DNA from: Phaseolibacter flectens ATCC 12775
GTDB taxonomy: Bacteria; Pseudomonadota; Gammaproteobacteria; Enterobacterales; Enterobacteriaceae
Reading direction: 5' to 3'
NCBI RefSeq assembly: GCF_000518745.1
Contig: NZ_JAEE01000006.1
Span: forward strand, 98,989-162,988
Length of the DNA stretch: 64,000 nucleotides
This document shows positions 28,168 to 40,553 of this stretch, piece after piece. Position 1 is the first letter of the stretch; each line of letters starts with the position of its first letter. The position numbers were made by a program, and so were the translations under genes. The notes beneath the pieces were generated by a model. The model ran no database searches, was not told the DNA's origin, and was given only the letters and a program-made list of their open reading frames with translations.

Positions 28168-29289
28168 CTACACTCGTCCTAGCAAGATATTTAACATACG
28201 CCGCAATGGCTCCGCCGCGCCCCATAATAGCTGGTCACCAACCGTCAGTACTGAATAAATCGATTCCTTTTTACTCAGTGACAGTTTCTTAAATCGGCCT
28301 ACACCCACTTGTAATGAACCACTGATCGCCGCAGGACTCAATTTAATGATGCTTTCTTGTTTATTATTAGGTACATAACTTACCCATGGATGAGCACTTT
28401 GTATCAAGACAGCAAATTCCTCTTCGCTTACATCACGCTTTAGTTTCATTGTAATAGCAGCACTGTGGCAGCGGATCACGCCAACTCGAATGCACAACCC
28501 ATTAACTGGGATTGTACTGGGGGCAAGGCCGAGGATCTTATTGGCCTCAACTTCCCCTTTCCATTCTTCACGGCTGTTACCGTCACCTAAATCGCTATCA
28601 ATCCAAGGGATAATATTTCCCATTAACGGAACCCCAAAAGCTTGGGTAGGGAGCAGCGGGCTATTAATGAGCTCACTGACTTTATTGACTAAGGGCAGTA
28701 CTGAACCTTTGGCAGACAAATCATCTTCGCTGATCTGTGAACTGATATAGGCACTCTGAGCAATTAATTCACGAACCTGTTGTGCTCCAGCTCCAGAAGC
28801 TGATTGATAGGTCATTAAGCTTATCCATTCAATTAAGTCAGCATTAATCAACCCTGCCAGTCCCATCAAACTCAAGGTGATTGAACAATTACCGCCGACA
28901 AATAATTTCCCCCCATCATGGATAGCACGATCAATTTGCTGACGATTGACAGGATCAAGAATAATACAAGCCTCTTTCTCCATCCGCAGTGCTGAAGCGG
29001 CATCAATCCAATAGCCTTGCCAACCGCTGGCTTTCAATTCCGGATAAATTGCTTTGGTATAATCGCCGCCTTGACAGGTAATGATGATATCCATTTCTGC
29101 CAACGCCTCAATACGATTAGCATCCTTGAGCTGACGGCTTTCGCCTGCAATCACAGGGCCTTCTGCACCAGGATTTGAAGTGCTAAAAAAATAAGGCGTA
29201 ATACCTTGGAAATCATCCTCTTCCCGCATGCGTTGTAAAAGCGCCGAGCCGACCATGCCTCGCCAACCGACTAATCCTACCTTTTTCAT
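28168..29289 (-). CDS. asd: Aspartate-semialdehyde dehydrogenase
   Basis: A 373-residue enzyme that reduces aspartyl phosphate to aspartate semialdehyde, the branch point to lysine/diaminopimelate, threonine and methionine. 'VGLVGWRGMVGSALLQRM' is the NADP-binding start, the catalytic Cys is in 'GGNCSITLS', and the substrate His is in 'IRCHSAAIT'; 'TVGDQLLWGAAEPLRRML' is the conserved end. I start at ATG 29289, where the family begins, not at the in-frame 29391. The sequence is noticeably diverged from E. coli Asd and lies away from its usual glgB neighbourhood, so it may be a second copy. It is monocistronic. Confidence 0.9.
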   Translation of the reverse strand: MKKVGLVGWRGMVGSALLQRMREEDDFQGITPYFFSTSNPGAEGPVIAGESRQLKDANRIEALAEMDIIITCQGGDYTKAIYPELKASGWQGYWIDAASALRMEKEACIILDPVNRQQIDRAIHDGGKLFVGGNCSITLSLMGLAGLINADLIEWISLMTYQSASGAGAQQVRELIAQSAYISSQISEDDLSAKGSVLPLVNKVSELINSPLLPTQAFGVPLMGNIIPWIDSDLGDGNSREEWKGEVEANKILGLAPSTIPVNGLCIRVGVIRCHSAAITMKLKRDVSEEEFAVLIQSAHPWVSYVPNNKQESIIKLSPAAISGSLQVGVGRFKKLSLSKKESIYSVLTVGDQLLWGAAEPLRRMLNILLGRV

Positions 29290-29878
29290 ATGCTTTATCC
29301 GTGTTGAGTCAGAAATTGTTAAACATCCTATTCCTATTGTTATACATGGCTGTTCGGGACTCGTCATTACCAATTGCATGACTTTAGCCAATTATAAGGC
29401 TTTTTTATCGCGATACTGTACATGATTAACACGACTGATTAATTTCCCTGCCTGCCATCAAGCGGATAACAAGCGCGGGGAGCTATCAGAGTCAATCGAA
29501 CGGTGGCAGGAATACGAAATGAGACAACGGCAAGAAACGCCTAGACTTTTCGTGCTTAGCAAGTGAATGACTGGAAGCTGATTCTAAATAAGCTAAAACT
29601 AGAATTACCCTAAAAGCTGAAGGCAATTGCAAGTTTTGCTTAAAAATGAACGTTCAAGCAAGATGAAGTAAAACCTCAAAAAAGCGAATGAATCACTTTA
29701 CCTAGAAAAAAGAGATGGATTTCACTAACCGAACACACAGCGGCTATTCACACCAATCCTCACAGCACAATACATACCCATGATACGATTGCCACCAGCC
29801 ATTATACAGCTCAAGTATAAAGACTGCATGCAAGGACAAATAAAACAATCTCGATTAATAAAATGAAACCGACATGCC
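29290..29878. other. 590-bp gap upstream of asd
   Basis: No intact gene is visible. The asd promoter should lie in the left part. I looked for a lysine-riboswitch-like structure and saw none I could defend. Confidence 0.4.
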
Positions 29879-30766
29879 TTATTGTTGTAAACCAGTAAAA
29901 ACGGAGGTCAAGACCTCAAGAAAAACCGTCACCCTGGGTGGTAGAAAACGAACAGAAGGTAACAATGCCCATATCGACAGTGATTGGGGACTGACATCTT
30001 GTAACTTAATTTCCTGCAATCTTCCCTCCATCAGTTCCTGCCTAACATCCCAGTAACATAATTGGGCGATCCCTAGTCCTCGTAGGCATAAATTTCTCAC
30101 GCCATCAACGTGATTAACACTGCATCGTCCACGTATAGTCATATTCAGGATCTGCCCCTCTTTTATAAATGTCCATTGAGGAACATGTGATAAACGAAGG
30201 CAATGGTGATTGGATAAATTATCTAAGTATTGCGGTCTGCCATAACGTAGCAGGTAATCGGGTGATGCACAAAGTAAGCGAGAATTGTCCACGATACGCC
30301 GGGCAATCAGGTTAGAATCACGCAGAGGAGCAACACGAATTGCCACATCGATACCACAACCCACAATATCAATGATATCCTCATTGAGTTGAACATCAAT
30401 ATCCATTTGTGGGTTGGCAGAGAGCAAATCAGGAATAAGAGGCATAATATATCTCGTGCCCAGTCCGGAAGGTGCCGTCACTCTAAGTAAACCCTTTCCT
30501 CCTTGTATTCTATCAGAAAACAGGGCACTAGCACTTTGTTCGGTTTCAACAATTGTTCGGGCATAAGGAATAAAATCAATCCCTTCTTGAGTTAACGAAA
30601 GGGCACGCGTTGTACGCTGAATCAGTCGTCGTCCTATGGCTTTTTCAAGTGCCGCAAGTCGCCGAGATACTGCCATGGACGTCATATTAAGCCTACGCCC
30701 CGCTTGAGCCAAACTCTGACTCTCCGTAAGGATCAAAAATAACCGAATATCATTAATATTCATCAT
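29879..30766 (-). CDS. LysR-type transcriptional regulator
   Basis: A 295-residue LysR protein. The N-terminal helix-turn-helix 'SLAQAGRRLNMTSMAVSRRLAALEKAIG' is clear, and the effector domain follows from about residue 90. It resembles the CrgA/DsdC-distant group that controls neighbouring oxidoreductases. It is transcribed divergently from the Old Yellow Enzyme gene across 159 bp, so autoregulation and control of that gene are the natural inference. Two consecutive ATG codons (30766, 30763) follow GAGAGAG. Confidence 0.88.
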   Translation of the reverse strand: MMNINDIRLFLILTESQSLAQAGRRLNMTSMAVSRRLAALEKAIGRRLIQRTTRALSLTQEGIDFIPYARTIVETEQSASALFSDRIQGGKGLLRVTAPSGLGTRYIMPLIPDLLSANPQMDIDVQLNEDIIDIVGCGIDVAIRVAPLRDSNLIARRIVDNSRLLCASPDYLLRYGRPQYLDNLSNHHCLRLSHVPQWTFIKEGQILNMTIRGRCSVNHVDGVRNLCLRGLGIAQLCYWDVRQELMEGRLQEIKLQDVSPQSLSIWALLPSVRFLPPRVTVFLEVLTSVFTGLQQ

Positions 30767-30925
30767 GACTCTCTCAGTCTTTTTCGCTGTATACCACGAA
30801 GAAAAACACCCGTAATGGTGTTGATTATATCATTTTTTGTTATACCAGCTTAACAGGATTGGTCATTTTATGTTCTCTCTTGATGGTTTATAGTCTGATG
30901 AAAATCCATTAATTTAGGAAATACC

Positions 30926-32023
30926 ATGTCAGGATCACCGTTATTCAGTTCATATAAAATAAAAGATTACTCTTTCAATAACAGACTGGCAGTCGCACCC
31001 ATGACCCGAATTACCGCTTCTGAGTCAGGAGTGGCAAGTGAAAAGATGGCTCTTTACTATGAGGAATTTGCTAAGGGAGGATTTGGGCTTATCATAACAG
31101 AAGGCATTTATATCGATAAACAAGCGTCACAGACTTATGCTTACCAATCCGGTTTGGTCAATCAACAACAAGTCAAAGCATGGTTAAACATCGCTGAGAC
31201 CGTTCATCGCCATGGAAGTCGTATTATTGCTCAGATCCAGCATGCCGGAGCGCTATCCCAAGGTAACTATTATACTAATGGTTCTGTTGCCCCTTCTGCT
31301 GTACAGCCTGTGGGTGAACAACTGACGTTCTATCGTGGACAAGGAAAATATCCCATGCCTCGAGAATTAACGGCTAATGAAATTGATGAAATTATTGATA
31401 GTTTCGCACAAACCGCTCATCGAGCAGTCAACGAGGCTAGTTTTGATGGTGTGGAGATCCATGGTGCTAATGGTTATCTACTGGATCAATTTCTGACAGA
31501 ATACACCAATCAACGTCAGGATAAATGGGGAGGCGACACCGCACAGCGACTCACTCTGATCCTTGACGTCATTAAGGCTGTCCGAGCAAAAATTGGCGAT
31601 AAAAAAATAATCGGAATTCGAATTTCCCAAGGAAAAGTCAACGACTTTACGCATAAATGGGCGAAAGGTGAAGACGATGCCCGTACAGTTTTCACTCTGC
31701 TTGCTAATTCAGGGGTTGATTACATTCACGTCACTGAACATGAAGCTTGGCAACCGGCCTTCGCGGACAATACAAAAAGTTTTGTCGCCCTTGCCCGTGA
31801 ATTTTCGCCTAATGTCACAATTATAGCCAATGGCGGATTGCATGATATTGATAAGGCAGAGCAGGTTTTTGAAACTGGTGCAGATTTAATTGCTCTCGGC
31901 CGAGGTGCCTTGGCCAACCATAACTGGCCTCAACGCGTTAAGGAAGGCATCCCCCTCGATCCTTTCGATCGCACACTGTTAACGCCTTTAGCGAATATTA
32001 AAGACGGCGAACTTGCTAACTAA
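30926..32023 (+). CDS. Old Yellow Enzyme family NADH:flavin oxidoreductase
   Basis: A 365-residue FMN enzyme of the OYE/2,4-dienoyl-CoA-reductase-like family that reduces activated C=C bonds. Landmarks are 'NRLAVAPMTR' (FMN loop), 'AQIQHAGAL', 'FDGVEIHGANGYLLDQFL' with the substrate-binding His-x-x-Asn, 'WGGD' and 'ALGRGALANHNWP' near the end. There is no iron-sulfur or second domain, so it is the short OYE form. It is paired with the divergent LysR regulator. It is the first intact gene inside the remains of the Tn7-type element next to glmS. Confidence 0.9.
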   Translation: MSGSPLFSSYKIKDYSFNNRLAVAPMTRITASESGVASEKMALYYEEFAKGGFGLIITEGIYIDKQASQTYAYQSGLVNQQQVKAWLNIAETVHRHGSRIIAQIQHAGALSQGNYYTNGSVAPSAVQPVGEQLTFYRGQGKYPMPRELTANEIDEIIDSFAQTAHRAVNEASFDGVEIHGANGYLLDQFLTEYTNQRQDKWGGDTAQRLTLILDVIKAVRAKIGDKKIIGIRISQGKVNDFTHKWAKGEDDARTVFTLLANSGVDYIHVTEHEAWQPAFADNTKSFVALAREFSPNVTIIANGGLHDIDKAEQVFETGADLIALGRGALANHNWPQRVKEGIPLDPFDRTLLTPLANIKDGELAN

Positions 32024-32044
32024 GGAATAATGATTAAGCAAAAA

Positions 32045-32116
32045 TGCCCTTGCTGGCACAGTTTTTAAAAACGAGCTGTGTCAAATCAATGGCCAAGGGC
32101 GCTTTTGCACTTTTTT
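32045..32116 (+). terminator. Branched hairpin terminator after the OYE gene
   Basis: GCCCTTG (32046-32052) pairs with CAAGGGC (32094-32100), and an inner stem GGCACAG (32055-32061) pairs with CTGTGTC (32076-32082) with one wobble. T-rich runs follow (TTTT, then TTTTTT). It starts 22 bp past the OYE stop. Confidence 0.6.
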
Positions 32117-32394
32117 CTCGGTTAAGTTCAAGACGAGACTCATTGGAAAGATGCCCCTGTCGGACTGAACGGGACTAACTGCCTTCTGGCACTGAATGTC
32201 AGACAGGGACTGCAATCGTTCGACCATAACAGTAGAATGACACAGAGAAACCAAAAAGGGTGGAACAGAGGGGGACATACGAGGTTTAAGCTGTACCGAA
32301 TTTCACCGATTTGAATACAGAAATACCTAATACACCTATTACTAGGCTCAATATCGTTATCGCTGCCTGAGTGTATTTCAACATCCTGAGAATG
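32117..32394. other. Unrecognised DNA between OYE terminator and tnsA remnant
   Basis: No gene is recognisable. Short minus-strand frames at 32081-32278 and 32140-32430 continue from the tnsA remnant but do not resemble TnsA, TnsB or TnsC as I remember them. This is probably the scar where the rest of the transposition module was deleted. Confidence 0.35.
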
Positions 32395-32639
32395 GATCTC
32401 GGATATCGCTAATATGAGGAGCCCATTCAAAAACCCAAAATACGGCGAGTTCTAGATCTGAAAGAAGATGATAAATTCGGCAAGTGTTATGTGAATAAAT
32501 CCGGTGGGAGCGGCCTTCTGAGGGGACATCTTGGACGTAAAGTCATGGTATGTATTTTTTACCACGTCCTTGTCCCCGCCCCCTCTTTAATTCGGCGCAC
32601 AATTTGATGTTCGGAAAGGCCCTGCTGAGATCTAGCCAT
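32395..32639 (-). pseudogene. tnsA: Decayed Tn7-family transposase subunit gene tnsA
   Basis: Reading leftward from ATG 32639, the translation follows the N-terminus of Tn7 TnsA: start 'MARSQQGLSEHQIVRRIKEG', then after a one-base frameshift 'GQGRGKKYIP', an in-frame TGA in place of the expected Trp codon, 'GRSHRIYSH', 'HLLSDLELAVF' and 'SDIR'. TnsA is the endonuclease-like subunit that cuts the 5' ends of Tn7. Homology fades after about 80 codons, just before the second half with catalytic residues. It is clearly non-functional. Its position and direction relative to glmS are those of tnsA in intact Tn7. Confidence 0.85.
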
Positions 32640-32712
32640 AAAAAAAGTCCAGTCTGCTTTTTAACCGGCATAACCGAACTTTTTCACTTTACAACGATTT
32701 TGTTATCCCACA
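32640..32712 (-). mobile_element. Shortened Tn7-type right end at attTn7
   Basis: The terminal TGTGGG begins at 32712 on the minus strand, exactly 25 bp after the glmS stop codon, the classical Tn7 insertion point. It is followed by one TnsB-like binding site (ACAAAAT.GTTGTAAA pattern) and a hairpin (32647-32680) that matches, from memory, the hairpin just ahead of tnsA in Tn7. Intact Tn7 right ends carry several overlapping TnsB sites; here only one remains, consistent with an internal deletion. The hairpin with seven T may now serve as the glmS terminator. No left end was found in the window. Confidence 0.82.
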
Positions 32713-32737
32713 ACCCTGCATCACATTAGACTTACAT

Positions 32738-34573
32738 TTACTCAACAGTAACCGATTTAGCCAAATTCCGGGGTTGGTCAACGTCCGTACCTTTGATAAG
32801 CGCAATATAATAGGAAAGCAGCTGTAATGGGATAGTATAGGCAATCGGCGCCAAGACCGATTCAACATGCGGTAATGGAATAATTTTCATCGTTTCACTG
32901 TCGATGAAACCGGCATCTTTATCGGCGAAAACATAAAGTAATCCCCCTCTTGCTCGGACTTCTTCGATATTTGATTTTAGTTTTTCCAGCAGCTCATTAT
33001 TAGGTGCAACAATGATCACTGGCATCTCTGCATCAATCAAAGCCAAGGGACCATGCTTCAGTTCACCTGCGGCATACGCTTCAGCATGAATATATGAAAT
33101 TTCCTTCAGCTTCAACGCCCCTTCCATCGCAATCGGATATTGATCGCCACGTCCTAAAAATAAAGCATGATGCTTATCAGAGAAATCTTCAGCCAATTGT
33201 TCAATTTGCTGTTCACAGGATAAGATCTGCTCGATACGGCTAGGTAATAGCTGCAATGCTTGGACAATTTCAGCTTCTGCACTTTCTGTTGCGGATTGAA
33301 GGCCTGCTAATTTACCCACCAGCATTAAGAGTACACATAATTGGGTGGTAAATGCTTTGGTCGAGGCGACACCAATTTCAGCCCCTGCTCGGGTCATCAG
33401 TGCCACATCTGATTCCCGTACCATCGATGAAGCGTCAACATTACAGATTGTCAGGGATCCCAAATAACCTAACTGTTTTGATAAGCGCAATGCCGCTAAG
33501 GTATCGGCCGTTTCTCCTGACTGAGAGAGAGTAATTAGTAAACTGTTTTTACGCGATACAGATTTACGATAGCGGAATTCAGAGGCTATTTCAACATCAC
33601 AGGCAATGCCCGCCAGTTCTTCTAACCAATAACGAGCAACCAAGCCTGAGTTATAGGATGTCCCACATGCAACAATCTGAATGTGCTCTGCCTGCTGTAA
33701 CAGGGCAATCCCTTTTTCTCCCAATTCACTGAGATCAATGTGTCCCTGTTGTACACGATGCTGCAAGGTATTTCTGACAGCAACCGGCTGCTCATAAATT
33801 TCTTTCTGCATATAGTGACGGAAACCGGCTTTATCTCCAGCATCATACTGAGCGGTAGATTCAATCAATGGCCGATCGACCGCCTTCCCCTGCTGGTCAA
33901 AAATACGCACAGTGCGACGGGTAATTTCCGCAATATCGCCTTCTTCAAGATAAATAAAGCGACGCGTAACTGGCAACAAGGCAAGTTGATCTGAGGCGAG
34001 GAAATTTTCACCAACACCACAACCAATCACTAAAGGACTGCCCGAACGTGCTGCCACCAAAGCAGAAGGATCCAAACTGTCCATGATCACCATACCATAA
34101 GCCCCACGTAACATGGGTATGACACGTTGCACGATCGCCAGCAGCGAGCGATCCTCAGACTGCTTTTGCTCTTCACGAATAAGGTGCGCCACGACCTCAG
34201 TATCCGTATCTGAATGAAATTGATAACCTTTATTTATGAGTTGTTGTTTTAATTCAAGGTAGTTTTCAATGATACCATTGTGCACAAGGATGATATTTTC
34301 GGATTGATGAGGATGCGCATTATATTCAGCAGGAACGCCATGCGTCGCCCAGCGTGTATGACTGATCCCTGTACCACCCGATGGGTAGTGCTGTTCAACA
34401 GCGTCAACCAGTTCTTGGACTTTGCCCGCACGTCGCAAACAGGTGACTTGACCAGGGTGATGAATCACAGCAAGGCCAGCAGAATCGTAGCCCCGATATT
34501 CAAGACGCCGTAAACCTTCTAATAAGATATCTGTAATATCACGCTGAGCAACTGCACCGACGATTCCACACAT
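32738..34573 (-). CDS. glmS: Glutamine-fructose-6-phosphate aminotransferase
   Basis: A 611-residue enzyme (609 in E. coli) that makes glucosamine-6-phosphate from fructose-6-phosphate and glutamine, the entry to peptidoglycan and LPS amino sugars. After Met removal Cys1 of 'CGIVGAV' is the glutaminase nucleophile; two SIS domains follow ('[16 protein letters not shown]', '[14 protein letters not shown]'), and the C-terminus ends '[10 protein letters not shown]'. It lies 112 bp downstream of glmU on the same strand. In enterobacteria its mRNA is activated by the small RNA GlmZ; I could not verify a pairing site. Its 3' end is attTn7, occupied here by a decayed element. Confidence 0.97.
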   Translation of the reverse strand: MCGIVGAVAQRDITDILLEGLRRLEYRGYDSAGLAVIHHPGQVTCLRRAGKVQELVDAVEQHYPSGGTGISHTRWATHGVPAEYNAHPHQSENIILVHNGIIENYLELKQQLINKGYQFHSDTDTEVVAHLIREEQKQSEDRSLLAIVQRVIPMLRGAYGMVIMDSLDPSALVAARSGSPLVIGCGVGENFLASDQLALLPVTRRFIYLEEGDIAEITRRTVRIFDQQGKAVDRPLIESTAQYDAGDKAGFRHYMQKEIYEQPVAVRNTLQHRVQQGHIDLSELGEKGIALLQQAEHIQIVACGTSYNSGLVARYWLEELAGIACDVEIASEFRYRKSVSRKNSLLITLSQSGETADTLAALRLSKQLGYLGSLTICNVDASSMVRESDVALMTRAGAEIGVASTKAFTTQLCVLLMLVGKLAGLQSATESAEAEIVQALQLLPSRIEQILSCEQQIEQLAEDFSDKHHALFLGRGDQYPIAMEGALKLKEISYIHAEAYAAGELKHGPLALIDAEMPVIIVAPNNELLEKLKSNIEEVRARGGLLYVFADKDAGFIDSETMKIIPLPHVESVLAPIAYTIPLQLLSYYIALIKGTDVDQPRNLAKSVTVE

Positions 34574-34685
34574 AGTATATTCTGACCTTTTATATTAACG
34601 CTAACATTGTTTTTAACTGATCCCCCGTCATCAACCAGAGGGGATAATGGCAGATAGAACGCCAAAGCAAACAGAACGCTTCCCT

Positions 34686-36059
34686 CTAATTCTTTTTCTT
34701 TTCTGGCCTTATCCACGCTGTTTTTTCAATTTGGTGTTTTCGATTATAAACCAAGGCTTCTCGGTTTACATTGTTCAGTATGGTTGTCCCAGCAGCGATA
34801 GTAACATGATCTGCCACAGAGACAGGCGCGACAAATTGGGTTGCAGATCCAACAAAGACATGATCACCAATCACGGTGCTGGATTTATTTTGACCATCAT
34901 AATTACACGTTATCGTGCCTGCTCCAATATTCACACCGGAACCAATCGTTGCATTCCCCAAATAGCTCAGATGACCGGCTTTTGTCCCTTCGCCCAAAAC
35001 AGACTGTTTTATTTCAACGAAATTACCCACATGCACGCCTTGAGATAACTCACTCCCCGGCCTCAGGCGCGCAAAGGGTCCGACCGTACATTGATGCTGT
35101 AAGATAGCGTTATCCATAACAGTATAGGGGCTGATTTCACAGTGATCGCCAATAAAGCTGTTACTAATAACACAACCTGCACCAATTTTAACGTGATTAC
35201 CCAACACAACGCGCCCTTCAAGGATCACATTGCTATCAATCTCTACATCACGGCCATGTTCAAGTTCACCACGTAAATCAAAACGCGAAGGATCACGTAA
35301 CATGACTCCAGCCAATAATAAGCGTTGTGCTTGCTGCTGCTGATAAATGCGTTCGAGATGAGCTAACTGCTGACGATTATTAACACCGTCTGTTTCACTG
35401 CGACACCCAGGCTGAACCGCGATGATTTTCCGCCCTTCATAGTATGCCAATCCAATGATATCCGTCAGATAAAATTCTTTCTGGGCATTATTATTATTTA
35501 ATTTAGATAACCAGCGTTTTAAATCAATCCCTTGGGCCACCAAAATTCCTGTGTTCACTTCTTTAATGGCTAATTGTTCTTGTGTAGCATCTTTTTGCTC
35601 GACGATCCCAACAATGTTACCTTGTTCACGCACGATACGTCCGTATCCCTCAGGATTATCCAGTTCTACCGTTAATAAAGCGATCCCATGATCAGGTCGA
35701 GCTGCACACAACGATTTCAACGTATCTGCAGAAATAAGTGGTACATCACCATACAATATCAGGATATCTGCTTCGTCATCCATAAATGGGATAGCTTGCT
35801 GGACAGCATGTCCCGTCCCTAATTGTTCTGACTGTAAAATCCAATTTAAGGCAGGATCCGTCAAGGTTCGTTGCAGTAAATCGCCACCATGACCATAGAT
35901 GAGATTGATCTTGCTAACTTGTAGCTTTTTAGACGCATCAATCACGTGCTGAACCATTGGTTTACCCGCTAAGGTATGCAGAACTTTGGGTAAATCTGAA
36001 TACATTCGAGTGCCTTTACCGGCGGCCAGTATGACTGAACTGAGTGATTTGCTAGGCAT
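34686..36059 (-). CDS. glmU: Bifunctional GlcN-1-P acetyltransferase / GlcNAc-1-P uridyltransferase
   Basis: A 457-residue enzyme that makes UDP-GlcNAc in two steps. The N-terminal uridyltransferase has '[20 protein letters not shown]' and '[10 protein letters not shown]'. The C-terminal left-handed beta-helix acetyltransferase shows hexapeptide repeats from about residue 255 ('[17 protein letters not shown]', '[18 protein letters not shown]'). It lies between atpC and glmS on the same strand, as in E. coli. Confidence 0.97.
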   Translation of the reverse strand: MPSKSLSSVILAAGKGTRMYSDLPKVLHTLAGKPMVQHVIDASKKLQVSKINLIYGHGGDLLQRTLTDPALNWILQSEQLGTGHAVQQAIPFMDDEADILILYGDVPLISADTLKSLCAARPDHGIALLTVELDNPEGYGRIVREQGNIVGIVEQKDATQEQLAIKEVNTGILVAQGIDLKRWLSKLNNNNAQKEFYLTDIIGLAYYEGRKIIAVQPGCRSETDGVNNRQQLAHLERIYQQQQAQRLLLAGVMLRDPSRFDLRGELEHGRDVEIDSNVILEGRVVLGNHVKIGAGCVISNSFIGDHCEISPYTVMDNAILQHQCTVGPFARLRPGSELSQGVHVGNFVEIKQSVLGEGTKAGHLSYLGNATIGSGVNIGAGTITCNYDGQNKSSTVIGDHVFVGSATQFVAPVSVADHVTIAAGTTILNNVNREALVYNRKHQIEKTAWIRPEKKKN

Positions 36060-36156
36060 AGCTATCCTGAGATTGCGAGTAAAAAGACGAAATGTGTGCT
36101 GTCGAGATAGACTCTTATTTAACAGTATAATCGATCATAGGGAAAGGTAAAAAAGA

Positions 36157-36187
36157 TGAAAAAATGCCAGCCTCAAAGGCTGGCATA
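36157..36187 (-). terminator. atp operon terminator
   Basis: ATGCCAGCCT and AGGCTGGCAT form a perfect 10-bp stem with a 3-base loop; on the minus strand a T-run follows. It lies 20 bp past the atpC stop. Confidence 0.88.
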
Positions 36188-36206
36188 CACAAAACACTAA
36201 ACCTAG

Positions 36207-36629
36207 CTACATAGCCTGTTTGGTCAGTTCAATAACACGCAGCTTAGCAATCGCTTTAGCGAGCTCAGCAGAAGCTTGAGCATAATCTACATCGCCATGG
36301 GCTTTGTTCATATGCTCTTCCGCTTTACGCTTAGCTTCCAGCGCACGGGTTTGATCCAAATCTGAACCACGTATCGCAGTATCAGCCATCACAGTCACAC
36401 TGTGCGGCTGAACTTCAAGGATACCGCCGGAGAGATAAATTACCTCTTCTTTACCATCCTCTTTAACGATCCGAACGAGACCAGGCTTAATGGCAGTCAG
36501 CAGTGGGGTGTGACCATGAAAAATACCCAGTTCACCTTCACTCCCCGACACTTGAATATGTTGCACTTTTCCCTGAAAAATTTGAGATTCAGCACTAACA
36601 ACATCCAGGTGATAAATCTTAGCAGCCAT
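36207..36629 (-). CDS. atpC: ATP synthase F1 subunit epsilon
   Basis: A 140-residue subunit of the F1 central stalk. The N-terminal beta sandwich ('[17 protein letters not shown]', '[14 protein letters not shown]') and C-terminal helical hairpin that can inhibit ATP hydrolysis are both present. It is the last gene of the atp operon, 21 bp after atpD, followed by a strong terminator. Confidence 0.97.
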   Translation of the reverse strand: MAAKIYHLDVVSAESQIFQGKVQHIQVSGSEGELGIFHGHTPLLTAIKPGLVRIVKEDGKEEVIYLSGGILEVQPHSVTVMADTAIRGSDLDQTRALEAKRKAEEHMNKAHGDVDYAQASAELAKAIAKLRVIELTKQAM

Positions 36630-36650
36630 GTCAATTCTCCCGGCAAACTA

Positions 36651-38081
<1,431 letters not shown>

Positions 38082-38948
38082 TTAAACCGCGGAGGCCCCC
38101 GAGACGATCTCGGTAAGTTCCTGGGTGATGCTGGCCTGACGAGCTTTGTTGTATACCAACTGTAGCTCTTTGATCAGGTTTCCGCCGTTATCGGTTGCAG
38201 CTTTCATCGCCACCATACGCGCGGCCTGCTCGCTGGCCAGGTTTTCCACAACACCCTGATAAACCTGAGATTCGACATAACGACGCAGTAAAGTATCCAG
38301 CAACGCTTTCGGATCGGGCTCGTACAGGTAGTCCCACATTTTTTTCTCTAGCTCTTCTTCACCTTCAGCTGCAGGTAAAGGTAACAACTGAGCCAGATTA
38401 GGCGTCTGGGACATGGTGTTGTTAAATTTATTACTGACAATATACAACTTGTCGATGCGACCTTCATCATAGGCCTGTAACATCACCTTTACTGGGCCGA
38501 TAAGATCAGCAAGTGCAGGTTTGTCACCGATACCACTGGTCTGAGCGACAATATTGGCACCAACTGCGCCAAAGAAGGATTGTCCCTTTGAACCAATAAT
38601 CGCCAGATCACTCTGAACGCCTTTATCAGACCAAGCTTTCATCTCTGTCAGTAACTTTTTGAACAAATTAACGTTCAAACCACCACAAAGCCCGCGGTCA
38701 GTCGAAACGACCAAATAACCAACGCGTTTAACTTCACGTTCGTTCAGGTAAGGGTGCTTGTATTCCAGATTACCAAGCGCGAGGTGACCAATTACCTTAC
38801 GCATTGTCTCTGCATACGGACGGCTGGCTGCCATACGTTCCTGCGTTTTACGCATTTTGGAGGCGGCAACCATTTCCATCGCTTTGGTGATTTTCTGCGT
38901 GTTTTTTACGCTTCCAATCTTACTACGTATCTCTTTTGCGCCGGCCAT
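38082..38948 (-). CDS. atpG: ATP synthase F1 subunit gamma
   Basis: A 288-residue rotor shaft subunit. The N-terminal '[17 protein letters not shown]' and '[13 protein letters not shown]' helix and the C-terminal '[20 protein letters not shown]' helix, which together form the coiled coil inside the alpha-beta hexamer, are intact. It lies between atpA and atpD. Confidence 0.98.
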   Translation of the reverse strand: MAGAKEIRSKIGSVKNTQKITKAMEMVAASKMRKTQERMAASRPYAETMRKVIGHLALGNLEYKHPYLNEREVKRVGYLVVSTDRGLCGGLNVNLFKKLLTEMKAWSDKGVQSDLAIIGSKGQSFFGAVGANIVAQTSGIGDKPALADLIGPVKVMLQAYDEGRIDKLYIVSNKFNNTMSQTPNLAQLLPLPAAEGEEELEKKMWDYLYEPDPKALLDTLLRRYVESQVYQGVVENLASEQAARMVAMKAATDNGGNLIKELQLVYNKARQASITQELTEIVSGASAV

Positions 38949-38997
38949 GAGCTCTCCTCAAAGTCTGACGGCCTGCATCACTGCAAGCCGCAAGACA

Positions 38998-40539
38998 TTA
39001 CCAGGACTGAGTGACTTTAAAAGTTTCCAGCAGCGTTTTGAATTTCTGCTCGATATCTTTATTGTAGTCACCAGTTTGGTTGATTTCCTGCATCAATTCA
39101 GCATGCTCACGAGAAGCATAGGCCAATAATGCAGACTCAAAGCTGCCAATTTTGCTCAGCTCAACATCGCTCAGGAAACCATTTTCGGCAGCAAATAATA
39201 TCAGACCTTGATCAGCAACAGACATAGGCGCGTACTGTTTCTGCTTCAGCAGTTCAGTCACTTTCTGGCCATGATCCAGTTGCTTGCGGGTCGTATCATC
39301 AAGATCAGACGCAAATTGAGAGAACGCAGCCAATTCACGATACTGAGCGAGGGCAGTACGGATCCCACCAGACAGTTTCTTAATGATCTTAGTCTGAGCC
39401 GCACCACCAACACGAGAAACGGAAATACCCGGGTTAACCGCAGGACGGATCCCTGAGTTAAACAGATTGGATTCCAAGAAAATCTGACCATCAGTGATGG
39501 AGATTACGTTAGTTGGAACAAACGCAGAAACATCACCAGCCTGAGTTTCAATAATTGGCAGTGCAGTCAATGAACCTGTTTTACCTTTGACAGCCCCTTT
39601 AGTAAAGGCTTCAACATAATCAGCGTTCACGCGTGACGCACGCTCAAGTAGGCGAGAGTGTAAATAGAACACATCACCAGGGAAAGCTTCACGGCCAGGC
39701 GGACGACGTAAAAGTAATGAAATCTGGCGATAGGCCACAGCCTGCTTAGACAGATCATCGTAAACAATCAGTGCATCTTCACCGCGATCACGGAAATACT
39801 CTCCCATCGCACAACCCGCATAAGGAGCCAAATATTGAAGAGCCGCAGATTCAGATGCGGAAGCGACAACCACAATGGTATTAGACAATGCACCATGCTC
39901 TTCAAGCTTACGCACCACATTGGAAATGGTAGATGCTTTCTGACCGATAGCGACATAAACACATTTAATACCCGAATTACGCTGGTTGATTATCGCATCA
40001 ATCGCCATCGCAGTTTTACCTGTTTGACGGTCACCGATGATCAATTCACGCTGTCCACGACCGATTGGGATCATGGCATCAACTGCTTTATAGCCTGTTT
40101 GTACTGGCTCATCGACCGATTGGCGATCAATAACACCTGGAGCAATCACTTCAACAGGTGAGAAGCCATCATGCTCAACCGGCCCTTTACCATCGATAGC
40201 TTCGCCTAGGGTGTTAACAACACGACCAAGCAAACCTTTACCGACAGGCACTTCCAGAATACGACCTGTGCACTTGACGGTCATTCCTTCTGCCAAGTCG
40301 ACATAAGGCCCCATCACAACAGCACCGACAGAGTCACGCTCTAAGTTCAGAGCAATAGCAAAACGGTTACCTGGCAAAGCCAGCATTTCACCTTGCATGA
40401 CATCGGTAATCCCGTTAACACGGATAATACCATCACTTACAGAAACAATAGTACCTTCATTGTGAGCTTCACTCACGACATCGAACTGAGCAATACGTTG
40501 TTTGATCAGTTCGCTGATTTCGGTAGAATTCAGTTGCAT
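38998..40539 (-). CDS. atpA: ATP synthase F1 subunit alpha
   Basis: A 513-residue non-catalytic nucleotide-binding subunit, the same length as in E. coli. The P-loop 'GDRQTGKTA', '[28 protein letters not shown]' and the signature '[17 protein letters not shown]' are all present. Confidence 0.98.
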   Translation of the reverse strand: MQLNSTEISELIKQRIAQFDVVSEAHNEGTIVSVSDGIIRVNGITDVMQGEMLALPGNRFAIALNLERDSVGAVVMGPYVDLAEGMTVKCTGRILEVPVGKGLLGRVVNTLGEAIDGKGPVEHDGFSPVEVIAPGVIDRQSVDEPVQTGYKAVDAMIPIGRGQRELIIGDRQTGKTAMAIDAIINQRNSGIKCVYVAIGQKASTISNVVRKLEEHGALSNTIVVVASASESAALQYLAPYAGCAMGEYFRDRGEDALIVYDDLSKQAVAYRQISLLLRRPPGREAFPGDVFYLHSRLLERASRVNADYVEAFTKGAVKGKTGSLTALPIIETQAGDVSAFVPTNVISITDGQIFLESNLFNSGIRPAVNPGISVSRVGGAAQTKIIKKLSGGIRTALAQYRELAAFSQFASDLDDTTRKQLDHGQKVTELLKQKQYAPMSVADQGLILFAAENGFLSDVELSKIGSFESALLAYASREHAELMQEINQTGDYNKDIEQKFKTLLETFKVTQSW

Positions 40540-40553
40540 ATGCTCCAGTCCCC

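Noticed and set aside
32140..32430. A 96-codon minus-strand frame with an ATG
   Set aside because: Its first part is the out-of-frame continuation of the broken tnsA gene; the rest resembles nothing known to me.
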